From an uncultured Prevotellaceae bacterium (GTDB taxonomy: Bacteria; Bacteroidota; Bacteroidia; Bacteroidales; Muribaculaceae), in contig ONKF01000007.1 of NCBI GenBank assembly GCA_900318335.1, forward strand, positions 28,713 to 92,712: DNA of 64,000 nucleotides, read 5' to 3'. Shown one piece after another: positions 60,557-64,000 of this stretch; the stretch's first letter is position 1, and every line of letters begins with the position of its first letter. The notes under the pieces were generated by a model that had not been told where the DNA came from, made no database searches, and was given only the letters and a program-made list of their open reading frames with translations. The translations under genes were made by a program, and so were the position numbers.

Positions 60557-60948
60557 CTTGATATGGGTTTATGTTGCATGAATTGATTGACTTTTGCTTC
60601 CTCCTCGGCTCGTTGCCGAGACACGGTCAGCATGAACTGCTCCATCTTGGCGACATCGGCCTCGGCAATGCTTCGGGCCACATTATCGCTCACTTGCTTT
60701 CCCTCGACATACACGATGCAATCATCGTTGGCCGATGACGAGGTGTTATGTGTTCCAGCGAACCATGCAATGCCTATAACAATCGCCACAGATGCAGCTG
60801 CACGCCACAGCCATGTTCCGGTTGTGATATGGCGTTTGTTTTTCGGGAGGCCATCACCTATGCGCTCTCGCAGCTCGCGAGAGGCCATAATCGCACGGCG
60901 AGGCTTTAACATTTCTCTTACGTCCTGAAAATCTTCCATAACGGTCAT
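60553..60948 (-). CDS. Small membrane protein, candidate anti-sigma factor
   Basis: 131 residues. A cytoplasmic part (about 1-44), one membrane helix (about 46-65, AAASVAIVIGIAWF) and a short periplasmic part ending in a Glu-rich helix. There is no FecR domain or zinc-binding HxxxC motif. The position directly after the ECF sigma gene, with a 4-base overlap, is the typical place of an anti-sigma factor. Function is inferred from that position. Confidence 0.6.
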   Translation of the reverse strand: MTVMEDFQDVREMLKPRRAIMASRELRERIGDGLPKNKRHITTGTWLWRAAASVAIVIGIAWFAGTHNTSSSANDDCIVYVEGKQVSDNVARSIAEADVAKMEQFMLTVSRQRAEEEAKVNQFMQHKPISR

Positions 60949-61451
60949 AAATTAGTGCCGAAATACTTCTGCTTCAATTTCCTCATCCCCGAATAGAACC
61001 GGGATTTGATAGTGGTTTGTGGAATGCCCAATATACGGCTGATTTCCACAAATGAGAGTTCATCGACAACGTTCATCCTCACTGCTTCAGCTTCATTGGG
61101 CGGCAAGCCGTCAAGCAGACGATTAATGCGGTTGATTTCTTCCTGATCGAGCTTGTCGTTCTCGTCAACTTCGGGCATATCAATACCATCACAGGGAACC
61201 GTGACCCGGTCCTTCCTATACTTGTCTTGAATGAGGTTGTAAACGATTCGGAACAAGTAACTCCTCGCTTCGTCGACATTACCGCTGTTTTCGAGCAATC
61301 GCAGCACGGCTTCGTAAACAATATCCTCGGCCTCGGCACGGTCATTGACACGGAAATAAGCAAACCTCACCAGTGCGTCAAGGTTTGCCTCTATCTCCTT
61401 GTCAATATTCCTGCGTTTACTGTTGCCAAACATAATCTCAAAAACGCGCAT
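60945..61451 (-). CDS. ECF-type RNA polymerase sigma factor
   Basis: 168 residues; Met7 (61433) is an alternative start. Region 2 covers about 20-85 (DALVRFAYFRVNDRAEAEDIVYEAVLRLL); region 4 about 110-165 (LDGLPPNEAEAVRMNVVDELSFVEISRILG with the helix-turn-helix PQTTIKSRFYSGMRKLKQ). It probably drives transcription of its own operon including the TonB receptor gene. A -7-like element lies at 61475. Likely signal unknown. Confidence 0.93.
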   Translation of the reverse strand: MRVFEIMFGNSKRRNIDKEIEANLDALVRFAYFRVNDRAEAEDIVYEAVLRLLENSGNVDEARSYLFRIVYNLIQDKYRKDRVTVPCDGIDMPEVDENDKLDQEEINRINRLLDGLPPNEAEAVRMNVVDELSFVEISRILGIPQTTIKSRFYSGMRKLKQKYFGTNL

Positions 61452-61474
61452 TCGGCGTTCTATATTATAAGACG

Positions 61475-61482
61475 CAAAAATA
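61475..61482 (-). promoter_or_regulatory. Candidate -7 element for the sigma operon
   Basis: TATTTTTG on the minus strand, 24 bases before the first ATG of the sigma gene. A -33 box at correct spacing was not found; autoregulation by the ECF factor would use a different sequence. Confidence 0.35.
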
Positions 61483-61572
61483 CCGAAATCGACGAATTGC
61501 TAGCCCCAAAACATATCCTTTTCACCCAATTATCATAAATCCAGAGGATGACACACCCACATAATATAACAC

Positions 61573-61605
61573 GCGGTTGAATTACCACAAAAGTAATTCA
61601 ACCGC
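61573..61605 (-). terminator. Perfect 13-bp hairpin behind the lipoprotein gene
   Basis: GCGGTTGAATTAC / GTAATTCAACCGC with a 7-base loop, 28 bases after the stop at 61633. No long T-run on the minus strand, but the size suggests a terminator or mRNA end. One arm (TTCAACCGCC) is repeated at 62505. Confidence 0.6.
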
Positions 61606-61632
61606 CTAGACCTTAAAAAGACGGCATCAATG

Positions 61633-62304
61633 CTAATTCTGCGAGACACGCACAGCACGGACGGTAAACCCATTGTCGCGGTAGCTTTCCCAATCTAAAC
61701 GACCAGAACCGAAGAATAGGCCGCAGGACTTGTTAGATTCATATTCGTAAAGTGTACGCGACCAATAGCCACCGTGCGACCCCGTCAGGTTGAGTCCATC
61801 ATCAAATCTGCCGCCAGTAGCAGGCAAAAAGATGGTATTACCATTCGGACCGGTAACCAACAGACCGTACACGCCATTCTGCGTCGTCTCTGTCCAAGTG
61901 CACTTATCAATCAGTTCCTTTTCCTGTTCTTTGGTCGGCATACGCCATAATGCACCCCAGTTAACGTAGGCAGCATCATCCCCTAGAACCAACTGCGTCT
62001 TGTGGTCAACAAAGCCATACTTGCTTTCGGTGCAGTATTTCGTCAGCTTGTAATCGTTGCCGTTACGCCATTTATAGTTACTCCAATAATAAGCCACCTT
62101 TGGCTCAGTCTCGCCCCATGCAAAGTAATCGCCGTATTCCTCTGGACTATTAGCACCAACATTGCATGTTGCCCACAGCGTGCCGCTGGGCAAGCCCAAG
62201 TCAATAAACTCGTGGTTGTCGGCCACGGGTTCGTCTTTATCGTCACCACATGAAATGAAAACGAAAGGCAATAGAATAGCCATTAACAAAAGTATCTTTT
62301 TCAT
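61633..62304 (-). CDS. Lipoprotein with Fibrobacter-major-paralogue-like (FISUMP) domain
   Basis: 223 residues from the ATG at 62304; the longer frame to 62436 begins with a poorly coding stretch and lies across the promoter, so it is rejected. Lipobox VFISC (Cys19). The domain starts IDLGLPSGTLWATCNVGA and runs through YFAWGETEPK, WGALWRMPTKEQEKELID and ends NGFTVRAVR, the pattern of many Bacteroidales surface lipoproteins. The fold is related to sulfatase-modifying/C-type lectin-like proteins. Ligand unknown. A promoter element lies 23 bases upstream. Confidence 0.78.
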   Translation of the reverse strand: MKKILLLMAILLPFVFISCGDDKDEPVADNHEFIDLGLPSGTLWATCNVGANSPEEYGDYFAWGETEPKVAYYWSNYKWRNGNDYKLTKYCTESKYGFVDHKTQLVLGDDAAYVNWGALWRMPTKEQEKELIDKCTWTETTQNGVYGLLVTGPNGNTIFLPATGGRFDDGLNLTGSHGGYWSRTLYEYESNKSCGLFFGSGRLDWESYRDNGFTVRAVRVSQN

Positions 62305-62326
62305 AAGAAGCAAGATTATATTGTTG

Positions 62327-62334
62327 CAAAAGTA
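62327..62334 (-). promoter_or_regulatory. -7 element for the FISUMP lipoprotein gene
   Basis: TACTTTTG on the minus strand, 23 bases before the ATG at 62304. The -33 region is AT-rich without a good TTTG. Confidence 0.5.
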
Positions 62335-62537
62335 GCAAATAATCTTTGCTAAACACTCATTTTCTTTTTGATTTCGGTGATTTGGATAAATCGTTCTCGC
62401 TCGACAATGCTCATGCAAGCATGGCATTGCGCTCACTTAATCACGATTTTATTATTCATGAGGCGCTGGTACTCGTCCTGGCTTTTATGATTTTGGAAAA
62501 GTTGTTCAACCGCCCTATGCCTTGAAAAGACAGGGGA

Positions 62538-62946
62538 TTATGGCATAACACTCAAAGGGCCGATGTTATCAGTCAAGATGACACCGCCATAAAAACAGTT
62601 ATCAAATCCTTTGTTCTCTCGCGTTAACAAATCAGTCCCTTTCTTGAATATGTTATTCTTTACTATCAGTTGCTTCTCAAAGATGCAGTCAAAGAAACTG
62701 AAGAAGCCATAAAAGATATTCGATGTTTCCTGTGAACATAAGACCAGCACCAAACACAGTAGAATGAATGCCCAATTTGTCAATAACACAGTTACAGATA
62801 CTCACTTTTCCCGAAAATCTAACCGCCACTATATCAAGCTCATGAATATGGCAATGTTCAAGAATCATGCCTTCACTATCACTATCATGACCATTAACAG
62901 TGAATTCATCAATACGTTCTATTATTTGATTCTTTATTTCTAGCAT
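62538..62946 (-). pseudogene. Frameshifted gene for a repetitive beta-helix-like protein
   Basis: One frame runs from the ATG at 62946 (a TTG at 62970 is possible) and reads MLEIKNQIIERIDEF, HCHIHELDIVAVRF, VSICNCVIDKLG, MFTGN. It becomes meaningless after about 62725. A second frame one base away continues the same style (SNIFYGFFSFFDCIFEKQLIV, NIFKKGTDLL, GFDNCFYGGVILTDN) to the stop at 62538. One extra base near 62722-62725 explains it. The short alternating units resemble pentapeptide or beta-helix repeats. Together about 136 residues. A sequencing error cannot be excluded. Function unknown. Confidence 0.6.
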
Positions 62947-62991
62947 AACCTGTTTTTCGCGAACATTCAATTAGTTATTTGTAAAGATATG

Positions 62992-63399
62992 TCACTTGTG
63001 CTGCGCGACGAAAATGCTGACTGCGATAAAACTAAACAGTGACAGTATGTAGTATAGGAAAACCAGGTAGCCTTTGAGTGTCCGATATTTCTCATCTCTA
63101 TATTTCTCATCCATCATTTTGTAAAACCGTTCATCATCGTTATCGGTGAATATTTTGTTCAGCAATAAAAGGCCTATGATAAGACTCGGAATCGCCAATA
63201 GTAACTCTGCATCTCGTTGCATTTCACCGATAATCAGATACGCCAAAATCAAGATTATCGTATAGATGTTCGATATGATGATACCAGAATTCCAATTGGC
63301 GCAATGAAATGAGTAATTCTTGCTCCAACCAAAATTAATCATCGCATGGGCCCAACGGTAATAGAAGTATCTGAAGAATTCCAGTATCTTGTTATTCAT
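62992..63399 (-). CDS. Small integral membrane protein, function unknown
   Basis: 135 residues. Three hydrophobic helices are seen (IYTIILILAYLIIG, ELLLAIPSLIIGLLLL and YLVFLYYILSLFSFIAVSIFV) and a charged loop between the second and third (DNDDERFYKMMDEKYRDEKYR). No known motif. It has a -7-like element upstream and lies 45 bases in front of the frameshifted gene, so they may have formed an operon. Confidence 0.6.
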   Translation of the reverse strand: MNNKILEFFRYFYYRWAHAMINFGWSKNYSFHCANWNSGIIISNIYTIILILAYLIIGEMQRDAELLLAIPSLIIGLLLLNKIFTDNDDERFYKMMDEKYRDEKYRTLKGYLVFLYYILSLFSFIAVSIFVAQHK

Positions 63400-63418
63400 A
63401 TGATAAATGTTTCATCGG

Positions 63419-63426
63419 CAAAGTTA
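63419..63426 (-). promoter_or_regulatory. Candidate -7 element for the small membrane protein gene
   Basis: TAACTTTG on the minus strand, 20 bases before the ATG at 63399. It precedes the 30-bp repeat shared with the lipoprotein gene promoter. Confidence 0.45.
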
Positions 63427-63543
63427 GCAGAAAACATGCCTAAACACTCACTTTCTTTTAGATTTCGGTGAGTTATTGTTCATGAGGCGCTAGTTACTTT
63501 TCCCATGCGTGCTTGATGATACATCTTGATGAAATTCAACAAT

Positions 63544-63798
63544 CTAATTGGGTTGAACACCGCGTTCGTAAAGGTATTCAGGAGCAAATCCTATTTCATC
63601 GTTCCAGTCAATTGTGAATGGGTCAAGAGTGAACGCTTTAAAGTAGTCAATATCTTGCAACTTCTTGCAGATTCCCTTTTGCATCAATGGTGTGAAATCC
63701 ACAAGTCGAACTTCTCCATTGCTGAATGTGATACGCAGTGTATAGTCTCTATCATATTCAGCTTTTGTTACTGTCAGCAATAATGAATTAGCATCCAT
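63544..63798 (-). CDS. DUF2442 domain protein
   Basis: 84 residues. The pattern TKAEYDRDYTLRITFSNGEV, then VDFTPLM, KLQDIDYFKAFTLDPFTIDW and EIGFAPEYLYERG covers the whole DUF2442 domain (about 80 residues). The family has no proven activity and is commonly found next to DUF4160 genes, as here (7 bases downstream of it). The pair is sometimes listed as a putative toxin-antitoxin set, without proof. Confidence 0.85.
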   Translation of the reverse strand: MDANSLLLTVTKAEYDRDYTLRITFSNGEVRLVDFTPLMQKGICKKLQDIDYFKAFTLDPFTIDWNDEIGFAPEYLYERGVQPN

Positions 63799-63805
63799 GA
63801 TATAA

Positions 63806-64000
63806 TTATTTTAAGGGTTCTATCTTCTCGGGCTTCTCACTATTGGTAAGGCGTTCCCAGTTGCTCATCAACTCATCTTTATGTAGGTCAAGCCATTCAT
63901 AGACAAGTTTTAATGCCCTGCGAGGCAAAGAACCAGTAACAATTCCGTCCTGGATAGTGATTATCGCTTTGTAGTTTTCATACCACACATGAAAATGCGG
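63806..64000 (-). CDS. DUF4160 domain protein, N-terminus outside the window
   Basis: The frame is open to the window end, giving 64 visible residues. It starts PHFHVWYENYKAIITIQDG, the core of DUF4160, and continues with SLPRRALKLVYEWLDLHKDEL. Only about 15-25 residues should be missing (the family is about 80-90). It is followed after 7 bases by the DUF2442 gene, the usual order. Confidence 0.85.
   Translation of the reverse strand, partial: PHFHVWYENYKAIITIQDGIVTGSLPRRALKLVYEWLDLHKDELMSNWERLTNSEKPEKIEPLK

Larger units (their letters stand above)
62351..63471 (-). repeat. Dispersed 30-bp repeat upstream of two small genes (62351-62380 and 63442-63471)
   Basis: The two 30-base segments differ at only two positions. 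Each lies just upstream of a leftward gene (lipoprotein at 62304, membrane protein at 63399), beyond its -7 element. A shorter shared block TTCATGAGGCGCT follows at 62455 and 63479. Recent copying of a promoter region, or a shared regulator site, would explain this. Confidence 0.6.

Noticed and set aside
62304-62436. N-terminal extension of the FISUMP lipoprotein to 62436
   Set aside because: It would put the lipobox signal peptide in the middle of the protein and place the promoter element inside the coding region.

Overview
The window looks like a chromosomal segment of a gut-type Bacteroidales bacterium, most likely Muribaculaceae or Prevotellaceae. The evidence is the Bacteroidetes promoter pattern (TTTG or TTG, then 19-20 bases, then TAnnTTTG) in front of many genes, secreted proteins ending in dockerin-like repeats or T9SS-like tails, DUF5723 and TonB-receptor type outer-membrane proteins, and Bacteroidetes-style lipoproteins. 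I cannot name the species.

Layout. At 1-2449 lie the end of a MarC-family membrane protein and a secreted protein with a recent internal duplication and a dockerin end. From 33865 leftwards to 2661 (minus strand) runs a glycan biosynthesis locus of about 31 kb. Its promoter-proximal half holds five GT2-like and two GT4-like glycosyltransferases, a pyruvyltransferase, a HAD/kinase/nucleotidyltransferase trio, an EpsG-type polymerase, an acyltransferase and LicD. Its distal half starts with a GT4 enzyme and a PglC-like initiating phosphoglycosyltransferase. PglD/NeuD-like acyltransferases and a PglE-like aminotransferase follow. A carrier-protein module comes next: two acyl carrier proteins, FkbH-like HAD-IIIC, KAS III, SDR, MBL-fold and VOC enzymes. 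The half ends with a second acyltransferase-3, an EEP hydrolase and two lipoproteins. The locus reads as one complex surface glycan carrying pyruvate, O-acyl and probably phospho-alcohol and unusual acyl substituents. No Wzx flippase or Wza export protein is present. A Wzc-like tyrosine autokinase and UDP-glucose dehydrogenase lie apart at 48657-52440 and may serve it.

The middle (34543-56724) holds a 1482-residue leucine-rich-repeat secreted protein, a DUF5723 protein, pdxA with a HAD hydrolase and a nucleotidyltransferase, a subtilisin-like protease with dockerin, myo-inositol-phosphate synthase, the kinase/dehydrogenase pair, an endonuclease I with dockerin, a CDP-alcohol phosphotransferase and an ATP-grasp enzyme. 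Inositol-phosphate synthase plus the CDP-alcohol enzyme suggest inositol lipid synthesis.

The right end is accessory. tRNA-Ser(GCU) at 56946 is followed by a chain of hairpins, two clusters of 35-bp repeats and two very small genes (57032-57930). Then comes an ECF sigma / small membrane protein / secreted protein / TonB-receptor operon (58005-61451). Last is a patch of small genes: a lipoprotein, a frameshifted gene, a membrane protein and a DUF2442/DUF4160 pair cut by the window end.
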